Below, in pieces: positions 9,363 to 21,685 of a DNA stretch of 52,500 nucleotides; within the stretch, counting starts at the first letter, position 1, and the number at the start of each line of letters is the position of its first letter. Where the stretch lies: assembly GCA_009746045.1 (NCBI GenBank), contig RPFO01001424.1, positions 1 through 52,500 of the forward strand, in the 5' to 3' direction. The notes beneath the pieces were generated by a model. That model was not told the DNA's origin, did no database searches, and saw nothing but the letters and a program-made list of their open reading frames with translations. The translations under genes were made by a program, and so were the position numbers. Source of the stretch: Mesostigma viride. Taxonomy: Eukaryota; Streptophyta; Mesostigmatophyceae; Mesostigmatales; Mesostigmataceae.

Positions 9363-12300
9363 GTACGTGCAAGGTGTATGTACATGTGTGTGCAGCCGGC
9401 CCTTGCGTGCGCGGTGTGTGTACGTTTCTGTGCAGCCGCCCCTTGCGTGCGCGGTGTATGTACGTGTGTGTGCATGCCGGCCCTTGCGTGCATGGTGTGT
9501 GTACGTGTGTGTGCAGCCGCCCCTTGCGTGCGCGGTGTATGTACATGTGTTTGCACTCGCCCATTGCGTGCGCGGTGTATGTACGTGTGTGTGCAGCCGC
9601 CCCTTGCGTGCGCGGTGGATGTACGTGTGTGCGCACTCGCCCCTTGCGTGCGCGGTGTATGTACGTGTGTGTGCAGCCGCCCCTTGCGTGCGCGGTGTAT
9701 GTACATGTGTGTGCATCCTTGTCCTTGCGTGCATGGTGTATGTACATGTGAGTGCCGTCGCCCCAACCGTGCATTGTGTATGTACGTGTGTGTGCAGCCG
9801 CCCCTTGCGTGCATGGTGTGTGTACATGTGTGTGCATCCTTGTCCTTGCGTGCATGGTGTATGTACATGTGTTTGCACTCGCCCCTTGCGTGCGCGGTGT
9901 GTGTACGTGTGTGTGCAGCCGCCCCTTGCGTGCATGGTGTGTGTACATGTGTGTGCATCCTTGTCCTTGCGTGCATGGTGTGTGTACATGTGTGTGCAGC
10001 CGCCCCTTGCGTGCGCGGTGGATGTACATGTGCGGGCAGTTGCCCCTTGCGTGCGCGGTGTATGTACATGTGTTTGCACTCGCCCCTTGCGTGCGCGGTG
10101 TATGTACATGTGTGTGCAGCCGCCCCTTGCGTGCATGGTGTATGTACATGTGCTTGCACTGGCCCCGTGCGTGCGCGGTGTATGTACGTGTGTGTGCAGC
10201 CGCCCCTTGCGTGCGCGGTGTATGTACGTGCGTGTGCAGCCGCCCCTTGCGTGCGCGGTGTATGTACATGTGTGTGCATCCTTGTCCTTGCGTGCGCGGT
10301 GTATGTACATGTGTTTGCACTCGCCCCTTGCGTGCGCGGTGGATGTACATGTGTGTGCAGCCGCCCCTTGCGTGCATGGTTTATGTACATGTGTGTGCAG
10401 TCGCCGGCCCCGTGCGTGCGCAGTGGATGTACGTGTGTGTGCAGCCGCCCCGTGCGTGCATGGTGTGTGTACGTGTGTGTGCAGCAGCCCCTTGCGTGCG
10501 CGGTGTATGTACGTTTCTGTGCATGCCGGCCCTTGCGTGCATGGTGTATGTACATGTGCTTGCACTGGCCCCTTGCGTGCGCGGTGTATGTACGTGTGTG
10601 TGCAGCCCCCCTTGCGTGCGCGGTGTATGTACGTGTGTGCGCACTCGCCCCTTGCGTGCGCGGTGTATGTACGTGTGTGTGCAGCCGCCCCTTGCGTGCG
10701 CGGTGTATGTACATGTGTGTGCAGCCGCCCCTTGCGTGTGCGGTGGATGTACATGTGCGGGCAGTTGCCCCTTGCGTGCGCGGTGTATGTACATGTGTTT
10801 GCACTCGCCCCTTGCGTGCGCGGTGTATGTACATGTGTGTGCAGCCGCCCCTTGCGTGCATGGTGTATGTACATGTGCTTGCACTGGCCCCGTGCGTGCG
10901 CGGTGTATGTACGTGTGTGTGCAGCCGCCCCTTGCGTGCGCGGTGTATGTACGTGTGTGCGCACTCGCCCCTTGCGTGCGCGGTGTATGTACGTGTGTGT
11001 GCAGCCGCCCCTTGCGTGCGCGGTGTATGTACATGTGTGTGCATCCTTGTCCTTGCGTGCGCGGTGTATGTACATGTGTTTGCACTCGCCCCTTGCGTGC
11101 GCGGTGTATGTACATGTGTGTGCAGCCGCCCCTTGCGTGCATGGTTTATGTACATGTGTGTGCAGTCGCCCCGTGCGTGCGCAGTGTATGTACGTGTGTG
11201 TGCAGCCGCCCCTTGCGTGCGTGGTGTGTGTACATGTGAGTGCAGCCGCCCCTTGCGTGCGCGGTGTATGTACGTGTGTGTGCAGCAGCCCCTTGCGTGC
11301 TTTGTGTGTGTACATGTGTGTGAATCCTTGTCCTTGCGTGCATGGTGTGTGTACGTGTGTGTGCAGCCGCCCCTTGCGTGCATGGTGGATGTACATGTGA
11401 GTGCCGTTGCCCCTTGCGTGCGCGGTGTATGTACGTGTGTGTGCAGCCGTCCCTTAATTGCGTGCGCGGTGTGTGTACGTGTGTGTGCACTCGCCCCTTG
11501 CGTGCGCGGTGTATGTACGTGTGTGCAGCCGCCCCTTGCGTGCGCGGTGTATGCCAGTGTGTGTGCATGCCGGCCCTTGCGTGCAAGGTGGTGTGTAAGT
11601 GTGTGTGCAGCCCCTTGCGTGCATGGTGTATGTACGTGTGTGTGCAGCCGGCCCTTGCGTGCATGGTGTGTGTACATGTGAGTGCAGCCGTCCCTTCCGT
11701 GCATGGTGTGTGTACGTGTGTGTGCAGTTGCCCCTTGCGTGCGCAGTGTATGTACGTGTGTGTGCATGCCGGCCCTTGCGTGCATGGTGTGTGTACGTGT
11801 GTGTGCAGTTGCCCCTTGCATGCGCGGTGTATGTACATGTGAGTGCAGCCGCCCAAGAGTATGTACATGTGAGTGCCGTCGCCCCTAATTGCGTGCATTG
11901 TGTGTGTAAGTGTGTGTGCAGCAGCCCCTTGCGTGCGCGGTGTATGTACGTGTGTGTGCAGCCGCCCCTTGCGTGCATGGTGTATGTCCATGTGAGTGCC
12001 GTTGCCCCTTGCGTGCGCGGTGTATGTACGTGTGTGTGCAGCCGTCCCTTAATTGCGTGCGCGGTGGATGTACATGTGCGGGCAGTTGCCCCTTGCGTGC
12101 GCGGTGTATGTACGTGTGTGTGCAGCCGTCCCTTGCGTGCGCGGTGTATGTACGTGTGTGTGCAGCCGCCCCTTGCGTGCATGGTGAGTGTAAGTGTGTG
12201 TGCAGCAGCCCCTTGCGTGCGCAGTGTATGTACGTGTGTGTGCAGCCGCCCCTTGCGTGCGCGGTGTGTGTATACTGTGTGTGCATGCCGGCCCTTGCGT

Positions 12301-15300
12301 GCATGGTGTGTGTACGTGTGTGTGCAGCCGCCCCTTGCGTGCGCGGTGTGTGTACGTGTGTGTGCACTCGCCCCTTGCGTGCGCGGTGGATGTACAGGTG
12401 TGTGCAGCCGCCCCTTGCGTGCATGGTGTATGTACATGTGTGTGCAGCCGCCCCTTGCGTGCGCGGTGGATGTACATGTGTGTGCAGCCGAACCTTGCGT
12501 GCATGGTGTGTGTACCTGTGCGTGAAGTCGCTCCTTGCGTGCATGGTGTGTGTACGTGTGTGTGCAGCCGCCCCTTGCGTGCATGGTGTATGTACATGTG
12601 AGTGCCGTTGCCCCTTGCGTGCGCGGTGTATGTACGTGTGTGTGCAGCCGTCCCTTAATTGCGTGCGCGGTGTGTGTACGTGTGTGTGCACTCGCCCCTT
12701 GCGTGCGCGGTGTATGTACGTGTGTGCAGCCGCCCCTTGCGTGCGCGGTGTATGCCAGTGTGTGTGCATGCCGGCCCTTGCGTGCAAGGTGTGTGTAAGT
12801 GTGTGTGCAGCCCCTTGCGTGCATGGTGTATGTACGTGTGTGTGCAGCTGCCCCTTGCGTGCGCGGTGTGTGTACGTGTGTGTGCAGCCGCCCCGTGGTT
12901 GCGCGGTGTATGTACATGTGTGTGCAGTTGCCCCTTGCGTGCGCGGTGTATGTACGTGTGTGTGCAGCCGCCCCTTGCGTGCGCGGTGTAGGTACGTGTG
13001 TGTGCAGCCGCCCCAAGCGTGCGCGGTGTGTGTACATGTGTGTGCAGTTGCCCCTTGCGTGCGCGGTGTATGTACGTGTGTGTGCAGCCGCCCCGTGGTT
13101 GCGCGGTGTATGTACATGTGTGTGCAGTTGCCCCTTGCGTGCGCGGTGTATGTACGTGTGTGTGCAGCCGCCCCTTGCGTGCGCGGTGTAGGTACGTGTG
13201 TGTGCAGCCGCCCCAAGCGTGCGCGGTGTGTGTACATGTGTGTGCAGTTGCCCCTTGCGTGCGCGGTGTGTGTACGTGTGTGTGCAGCCGCCCCTTGCGT
13301 GCGCGGTGTATGTACGTGTGTGTGCAGTTGCCCCTTGCGTGCGCGGTGGTTTTTCGTGTGTGTGCAGCCGGCCCTTGCGTGCGCGGTGTGTGTACATGTG
13401 AGTGCAGCTGCCCCAAGCGTGCGCGGTGTGTGTACATGTGTGTGCAGTTGCCCCTTGCGTGCGCGGTGGATGTACGTGTGTGTGCAGCCGCCCCTTGCGT
13501 GCGCGGTGTAGGTACGTGTGTGTGCAGCCGCCCCAAGCGTGCGCGGTGTGTGTACGTGTGTGTGCAGTTGCCCCTTGCGTGCGCGGTGTGTGTACATGTG
13601 TGTGCAGTTGCCCCTTGCGTGCGCGGTGTATGTACATGTGTGTGCAGTTGCCCCTTGCGTGCGCGGTGTATGTACGTGTGTGTGCAGCCGCCCCTTGCGT
13701 GCGCGGTGTAGGTACGTGTGTGTGCAGCCGCCCCAAGCGTGCGCGGTGTGTGTACATGTGTGTGCAGTTGCCCCTTGCGTGCGCGGTGTGTGTACGTGTG
13801 TGTGCAGCCGCCCCTTGCGTGCGCGGTGGATGTACGTGTGTGTGCAGTTGCCCCTTGCGTGCGCGGTGGATGTACGTGTGTGTGCAGCCGCCCCTTGCGT
13901 GCGCGGTGTGTGTACATGTGAGTGCAGCTGCCCCAAGCGTGCGCGGTGTGTGTACATGTGTGTGCAGTTGCCCCTTGCGTGCGCGGTGGATGTACGTGTG
14001 TGTGCAGCCGCCCCTTGCGTGCGCGGTGTAGGTACGTGTGTGTGCAGCCGCCCCAAGCGTGCGCGGTGTGTGTACATGTGTGTGCAGTTGCCCCTTGCGT
14101 GCGCGGTGTGTGTACGTGTGTGTGCAGCCGCCCCTTGCGTGCGCGGTGGATGTACGTGTGTGTGCAGCCGGCCCTTGCGTGCATGGTGTGTGTACGTGTG
14201 TGTGCAGCCGGCCCTTGCGTGCGCGGTGGATGTACATGGGTGTGCAGTCGCCCCTTGCGTGCGCGGTGTAGGTACGTATGTGTGCAGCCGCCCCTTGCGT
14301 GCGCGGTGTATGTACGTGTGTGTGCAGCCGCCCCGTGGTTGCGCGGTGTATGTACATGTGTGTGCAGTTGCCCCTTGCGTGCGCGGTGTATGTACGTGTG
14401 TGTGCAGCCGCCCCTTGCGTGCGCGGTGTATGTACGTGTGTGTGCAGTTGCCCCTTGCGTGCGCGGTGGATGTACGTGTGTGTGCAGCCGGCCCTTGCGT
14501 GTGCGGTGTGTGTACATGTGAGTGCAGCTGCCCCAAGCGTGCGCGGTGTGTGTACATGTGTGTGCAGTTGCCCCTTGCGTGCGCGGTGGATGTACGTGTG
14601 TGTGCAGCCGCCCCTTGCGTGCGCGGTGTAGGTACGTGTGTGTGCAGCCGCCCCAAGCGTGCGCGGTGTGTGTACATGTGTGTGCAGTTGCCCCTTGCGT
14701 GCGCGGTGTGTGTACGTGTGTGTGCAGCCGCCCCTTGCGTGCGCGGTGTATGTACGTGTGTGTGCAGTTGCCCCTTGCGTGCGCGGTGGATGTACGTGTG
14801 TGTGCAGCCGGCCCTTGCGTGTGCGGTGTGTGTACATGTGAGTGCAGCTGCCCCAAGCGTGCGCGGTGTGTGTACATGTGTGTGCAGTTGCCCCTTGCGT
14901 GCGCGGTGGATGTACGTGTGTGTGCAGCCGCCCCTTGCGTGCGCGGTGTAGGTACATGTGTGTGCAGCCGCCCCAAGCGTGCGCGGTGTGTGTACATGTG
15001 TGTGCAGCCGCCCCTTGCGTGCGCGGTGTAGGTACGTGTGTGTGCAGCCGCCCCAAGCGTGCGCGGTGTGTGTACATGTGTGTGCAGTTGCCCCTTGCGT
15101 GCGCGGTGTGTGTACGTGTGTGTGCAGCCGCCCCTTGCGTGCGCGGTGTATGTACGTGTGTGTGCAGTTGCCCCTTGCGTGCGCGGTGGATGTACGTGTG
15201 TGTGCAGCCGGCCCTTGCGTGTGCGGTGTGTGTACATGTGAGTGCAGCTGCCCCAAGCGTGCGCGGTGTGTGTACATGTGTGTGCAGTTGCCCCTTGCGT

Positions 15301-18300
15301 GCGCGGTGGATGTACGTGTGTGTGCAGCCGCCCCTTGCGTGCGCGGTGTAGGTACATGTGTGTGCAGCCGCCCCAAGCGTGCGCGGTGTGTGTACGTGTG
15401 TGTGCAGTTGCCCCTTTCGTGCGCGGTGTGTGTACATGTGTGTGCAGTTGCCCCTTGCGTGCGCGGTGTATGTACGTGTGTGTGCAGCCGGCCCTTGCGT
15501 GCGCGGTGTGTGTACATGTGAGTGCAGCTGCCCCAAGCGTGCGCGGTGTGTGTACATGTGTGTGCAGTTGCCCCTTGCGTGCGCGGTGGATGTACGTGTG
15601 TGTGCATGCCGGCAATTGCGTGCATGGTGTGTGTACGTGTGTGTGCAGCCGCCCCTTGCGTGCGCGGTGTGTGTACGTGTGTGTGCACTCGCCCCTTGCG
15701 TGCGCGGTGGATGTACAGGTGTGTGCAGCCGCCCCTTGCGTGCATGGTGTATGTACATGTGTGTGCAGCCGCCCCTTGCGTGCGCGGTGGATGTACATGT
15801 GTGTGCAGCCGAACCTTGCGTGCATGGTGTGTGTACCTGTGCGTGAAGTCGCTCCTTGCGTGCATGGTGTGTGTACGTGTGTGTGCAGCCGCCCCTTGCG
15901 TGCATGGTGTATGTACATGTGAGTGCCGTTGCCCCTTGCGTGCGCGGTGTATGTACGTGTGTGTGCAGCCGTCCCTTAATTGCGTGCGCGGTGTGTGTAC
16001 GTGTGTGTGCACTCGCCCCTTGCGTGCGCGGTGTATGTACGTGTGTGCAGCCGCCCCTTGCGTGCGCGGTGTATGCCAGTGTGTGTGCATGCCGGCCCTT
16101 GCGTGCAAGGTGTGTGTAAGTGTGTGTGCAGCCCCTTGCGTGCATGGTGTATGTACGTGTGTGTGCAGCTGCCCCTTGCGTGCGCGGTGTGTGTACGTGT
16201 GTGTGCAGCCGCCCCGTGGTTGCGCGGTGTATGTACATGTGTGTGCAGTTGCCCCTTGCGTGCGCGGTGTATGTACGTGTGTGTGCAGCCGCCCCTTGCG
16301 TGCGCGGTGTAGGTACGTGTGTGTGCAGCGCCCCAAGCGTGCGCGGTGTGTGTACATGTGTGTGCAGTTGCCCCTTGCGTGCGCGGTGTATGTACGTGTG
16401 TGTGCAGCCGCCCCGTGGTTGCGCGGTGTATGTACATGTGTGTGCAGTTGCCCCTTGCGTGCGCGGTGTATGTACGTGTGTGTGCAGCCGCCCCTTGCGT
16501 GCGCGGTGTAGGTACGTGTGTGTGCAGCCGCCCCAAGCGTGCGCGGTGTGTGTACATGTGTGTGCAGTTGCCCCTTGCGTGCGCGGTGTGTGTACGTGTG
16601 TGTGCAGCCGCCCCTTGCGTGCGCGGTGGATGTACGTGTGTGTGCAGTTGCCCCTTGCGTGCGCGGTGGTTTTTCGTGTGTGTGCAGCCGGCCCTTGCGT
16701 GCGCGGTGTGTGTACATGTGAGTGCAGCTGCCCCAAGCGTGCGCGGTGTGTGTACATGTGTGTGCAGTTGCCCCTTGCGTGCGCGGTGGATGTACGTGTG
16801 TGTGCAGCCGCCCCTTGCGTGCGCGGTGTAGGTACGTGTGTGTGCAGCCGCCCCAAGCGTGCGCGGTGTGTGTACGTGTGTGTGCAGTTGCCCCTTGCGT
16901 GCGCGGTGTGTGTACATGTGTGTGCAGTTGCCCCTTGCGTGCGCGGTGTATGTACATGTGTGTGCAGTTGCCCCTTGCGTGCGCGGTGTATGTACGTGTG
17001 TGTGCAGCCGCCCCTTGCGTGCGCGGTGTAGGTACGTGTGTGTGCAGCCGCCCCTTGCGTGCGCGGTGGATGTACGTGTGTGTGCAGTTGCCCCTTGCGT
17101 GCGCGGTGGATGTACGTGTGTGTGCAGCCGCCCCTTGCGTGCGCGGTGTGTGTACATGTGAGTGCAGCTGCCCCAAGCGTGCGCGGTGTGTGTACATGTG
17201 TGTGCAGTTGCCCCTTGCGTGCGCGGTGGATGTACGTGTGTGTGCAGCCGGCCCTTGCGTGCGCGGTGTAGGTACGTGTGTGTGCAGCCGCCCCAAGCGT
17301 GCGCGGTGTGTGTACATGTGTGTGCAGTTGCCCCTTGCGTGCGCGGTGTGTGTACGTGTGTGTGCAGCCGCCCCTTGCGTGCGCGGTGTATGTACGTGTG
17401 TGTGCAGTTGCCCCTTGCGTGCGCGGTGGATGTACGTGTGTGTGCAGCCGGCCCTTGCGTGTGCGGTGTGTGTACATGTGAGTGCAGCTGCCCCAAGCGT
17501 GCGCGGTGTGTGTACATGTGTGTGCAGTTGCCCCTTGCGTGCGCGGTGGATGTACGTGTGTGTGCAGCCGCCCCTTGCGTGCGCGGTGTAGGTACATGTG
17601 TGTGCAGCCGCCCCAAGCGTGCGCGGTGTGTGTACGTGTGTGTGCAGTTGCCCCTTGCGTGCGCGGTGTGTGTACATGTGTGTGCAGTTGCCCCTTGCGT
17701 GCGCGGTGTATGTACGTGTGTGTGCAGCCGGCCCTTGCGTGCGCGGTGTGTGTACATGTGAGTGCAGCTGCCCCAAGCGTGCGCGGTGTGTGTACATGTG
17801 TGTGCAGTTGCCCCTTGCGTGCGCGGTGGATGTACGTGTGTGTGCATGCCGGCAATTGCGTGCATGGTGTGTGTACGTGTGTGTGCAGCCGCCCCTTGCG
17901 TGCGCGGTGTGTGTACGTGTGTGTGCACTCGCCCCTTGCGTGCGCGGTGGATGTACAGGTGTGTGCAGCCGCCCCTTGCGTGCATGGTGTATGTACATGT
18001 GTGTGCAGCCGCCCCTTGCGTGCGCGGTGTATGTACGTGTGTGTGCAGCCGAACCTTGCGTGCATGGTGTGTGTACCTGTGCGTGAAGTCGCTCCTTGCG
18101 TGCATGGTGTGTGTACGTGTGTGTGCAGCCGCCCCTTGCGTGCATGGTGTATGTACATGTGAGTGCTGTTGCCCCTTGCGTGCGCGGTGTATGTACGTGT
18201 GTGTGCAGCCGTCCCTTAATTGCGTGCGCGGTGTGTGTACGTGTGTGTGCACTCGCCCCTTGCGTGCGCGGTGTATGTACGTGTGTGCAGCCGCCCCTTG

Positions 18301-19873
18301 CGTGCGCGGTGTATGCCAGTGTGTGTGCATGCCGGCCCTTGCGTGCAAGGTGTGTGTAAGTGTGTGTGCAGCCCCTTGCGTGCATGGTGTATGTACGTGT
18401 GTGTGCAGCTGCCCCTTGCGTGCGCGGTGTGTGTACGTGTGTGTGCAGCCGCCCCGTGGTTGCGCGGTGTATGTACATGTGTGTGCAGTTGCCCCTTGCG
18501 TGCGCGGTGTATGTACGTGTGTGTGCAGCCGCCCCTTGCGTGCGCGGTGTAGGTACGTGTGTGTGCAGCCGCCCCAAGCGTGCGCGGTGTGTGTACATGT
18601 GTGTGCAGTTACCCCTTGCGTGCGCGGTGTATGTACGTGTGTGTGCAGCCGCCCCGTGGTTGCGCGGTGTATGTACATGTGTGTGCAGTTGCCCCTTGCG
18701 TGCGCGGTGTATGTACGTGTGTGTGCAGCCGCCCCTTGCGTGCGCGGTGTAGGTACGTGTGTGTGCAGCCGCCCCAAGCGTGCGCGGTGTGTGTACATGT
18801 GTGTGCAGTTGCCCCTTGCGTGCGCGGTGTGTGTACGTGTGTGTGCAGCCGCCCCTTGCGTGCGCGGTGGATGTACGTGTGTGTGCAGTTGCCCCTTGCG
18901 TGCGCGGTGGTTTTTCGTGTGTGTGCAGCCGGCCCTTGCGTGCGCGGTGTGTGTACATGTGAGTGCAGCTGCCCCAAGCGTGCGCGGTGTGTGTACATGT
19001 GTGTGCAGTTGCCCCTTGCGTGCGCGGTGGATGTACGTGTGTGTGCAGCCGCCCCTTGCGTGCGCGGTGTAGGTACGTGTGTGTGCAGCCGCCCCAAGCG
19101 TGCGCGGTGTGTGTACGTGTGTGTGCAGTTGCCCCTTGCGTGCGCGGTGTGTGTACATGTGTGTGCAGTTGCCCCTTGCGTGCGCGGTGTATGTACATGT
19201 GTGTGCAGTTGCCCCTTGCGTGCGCGGTGTATGTACGTGTGTGTGCAGCCGCCCCTTGCGTGCGCGGTGTAGGTACGTGTGTGTGCAGCCGCCCCTTGCG
19301 TGCGCGGTGGATGTACGTGTGTGTGCAGTTGCCCCTTGCGTGCGCGGTGGATGTACGTGTGTGTGCAGCCGCCCCTTGCGTGCGCGGTGGATGTACATGT
19401 GAGTGCAGCTGCCCCAAGCGTGCGCGGTGTGTGTACATGTGTGTGCAGTTGCCCCTTGCGTGCGCGGTGGATGTACGTGTGTGTGCAGCCGCCCCTTGCG
19501 TGCGCGGTGTAGGTACGTGTGTGTGCAGCCGCCCCAAGCGTGCGCGGTGTGTGTACGTGTGTGTGCAGTTGCCCCTTGCGTGCGCGGTGTGTGTACATGT
19601 GTGTGCAGTTGCCCCTTGCGTGCGCGGTGTATGTACGTGTGTGTGCAGCCGGCCCTTGCGTGCGCGGTGTAGGTACGTGTGTGTGCAGCCGCCCCAAGCG
19701 TGCGCGGTGTGTGTACATGTGTGTGCAGTTGCCCCTTGCGTGCGCGGTGTGTGTACGTGTGTGTGCAGCCGCCCCTTGCGTGCATGGTGTGTGTACGTGT
19801 GTGTGCAGCCGCCCCTTGCGTGCGCGGTGGATGTACGTGTGTGTGCATGCCGGCAATTGCGTGCATGGTGTGT
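9363..19873. repeat. 40-bp satellite, block 1
   Basis: Tandem units of 40 bp made of TGTAYRTGTGTGTGCAG, CCGCCCCTTGCGTG and CGCGGTGTA. Units vary at a few fixed sites: CGCG or CATG; GTATGTAC, GTGTGTAC, GGATGTAC or GTAGGTAC; CCGCCCCTTG, TTGCCCCTTG, CCGCCCCAAG, CTGCCCCAAG, CTCGCCCCTTG or CCTTGTCCTTG. Because 40 = 3x13+1, each frame cycles through the unit every 120 bp. The common variants lack stops, which gives very long meaningless frames on both strands. Rare variants (TTAATTGCG, CCGAACCTTG, GGTTTTTCG) recur at kilobase spacing and mark higher-order duplications. Confidence 0.97.
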
Positions 19874-20476
19874 ATCCACTTCTAACGCTAACCTACTGAC
19901 GCTTGGGTTGCACCAGACAACAATAGTTTTTTACAAATAAGTACAGCTTAATAGAGCCAACATGCACTGTAGGGCTCCTAACAAGTGCTAAAGGGGGTCT
20001 TTGGGTGGCTGCCACAAAAGTGGACTTATGCCTATTCCCCTGGCCTCTTTTGGACAACTGGTATAACAAGTTCAGGGTGGGTGGGTGGGGGACCAAAAGA
20101 GGCTTTGCTGCCATTGCCTCGTCTGCCTAAATGCTAGTCCACAAGGGCCGTCAGGCTGGCGCGGCGCTGGCACTGGCGTTGGTACCGAAATTGCAGCGGT
20201 ACCGGCGCTGGCGCTGGCGCTGCGCCAGGTCTGCCCCTACCATCCCCCGTCACTTGTGCCACTGCTATTAAAGGTTCGTTTTCACAAATTCGTACAGATT
20301 TTCTAAGTCTTTCTACCGCGCGCAGGCGGTAGACCGCACACAGGCGGAACGAACCACTACCGGTCACAGCCGGCGCACCTCCTCCTCCTAGTCTTACGCG
20401 GCAAATTCTATTCGGCCGCACCCCAGACTTCCGTAGTCCCGCTATAACGCAGATAGGGTGAGCAAAAGCTCGGATA
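19874..20476. mobile_element. 603-bp copy of dimeric element (internal deletion)
   Basis: First unit of a head-to-tail pair. Its first 167 bp and last about 387 bp match the second unit; between them are 49 bp where the second unit has about 655 bp. It starts ATCCACTTCTAACG and ends AAAAGCTCGGATA. No transposase is visible. Confidence 0.75.
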
Positions 20477-21685
20477 ATCCACTTCTAACGCTAACCTACT
20501 GACGCTTGGGTTGCACCAGACAACAATAGTTTTTTACAAATAAGTACAGCTTAATAGAGCCAACATGCACTGTAGGGCTCCTAACAAGTGCTAAAGGGGG
20601 TCTTTGGGTGGCTGCCACAAAAGTGGACTTATGCCTATTCCCCACCTTCCCTTCCTGGCCGACTTCGTCAGCAAATCCGGAACGTCGTTTCACATCCGCC
20701 ACGTCGGTTTGTTGTCAATTCCGGTGATACCGCTGCAATGTCGCCGTCGGTTAGTAGGGCGCCCCCCTCTCATGCCAGCTCGTCCCCCGCCTATGCTGCC
20801 GCTACCCCCGTCACATCTCATGGCAAGGCGGCAAGGTCCCCAGCGGGGTCGAGCATCTCGTTCCCTCCCACGTGGTATGCAGAGCGTGCATTGGAAAGGC
20901 GAAGTTGGGGGGGTATCGTCCCCCCCGACTCCGGTCCGGACTTGAGGATTTCTAACCATGGCGACTGGGCAGGTTGCCCCGCAGGCCAATTGACGCCTCA
21001 ATTTCCTGCGCTTCCATCCCTTCAGGAAGGCCGCTATCTCATACGTCACTCAGTCTACGAAATCGTAGTGCATTATTTTATGTTATTTTCCCATCTCGCG
21101 GCCCCGCGGACCTAGATGCACCCCACTTCTCCAATCTGGGCCGATAGAGGGCCAAATTTCGAGCCGCCGCTCTCCTTGCGCGCGGCTAACATTACTGATT
21201 AAATTTCCAGCCCTCCCGCCGCAGCGGCAAGGCCGTTAGCCCGTCTAATAATCGCCATAGCGAATTAGTCACGTTGGCAGCATATGCCAGCAAATTGCGG
21301 ACCAAAAGAGGCTTTGCTGCCATTGCCTCGTCTGCCTAAATGCTAGTCCACAAGGGCCGTCAGGCTGGCGCGGCGCTGGCACTGGCGTTGGTACCGAAAT
21401 TGCAGCGGTACCGGCGCTGGCGCTGGCGCTGCGCCAGGTCTGCCCCTACCATCCCCCGTCACTTGTGCCACTGCTATTAAAGGTTCGTTTTCACAAATTC
21501 GTACAGATTTTCTAAGTCTTTCTACCGCGCGCAGGCGGTAGACCGCACACAGGCGGAACGAACCACTACCGGTCACAGCCGGCGCACCTCCTCCTCCTAG
21601 TCTTACGCGGCAAATTCTATTCGGCCGCACCCCAGACTTCCGTAGTCCCGCTATAACGCAGATAGGGTGAGCAAAAGCTCGGATA
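20477..21685. mobile_element. 1209-bp copy of dimeric element
   Basis: Second unit, joined to the first with no spacer. The dimer interrupts the satellite between GTGTGT and GTACGTG. A matching uninterrupted satellite phrase near 24060-24115 shows no duplicated bases. The middle part holds a 175-codon frame (20588-21115) that is Pro/Ser/Ala-rich and unrecognised; it could be chance. Absence of a TSD plus a head-to-tail arrangement suggests rolling-circle or site-specific insertion, but Helitron end rules (5'-TC, 3'-CTRR) are met only at the 5' end. Confidence 0.7.

Noticed and set aside
20588-21115. 175-codon frame inside the dimeric insertion
   Set aside because: Compositionally biased, absent from the sister unit because of deletion, and not recognisable; not called a gene although a decayed transposon protein cannot be excluded.
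19874-21685. Two flanking copies interpreted as LTRs of a retrotransposon
   Set aside because: The second unit starts with the same 167 bp and ends with the same 387 bp but has extra sequence in its middle. These are head-to-tail whole-element copies, not two identical terminal repeats around an interior, and there is no TSD.
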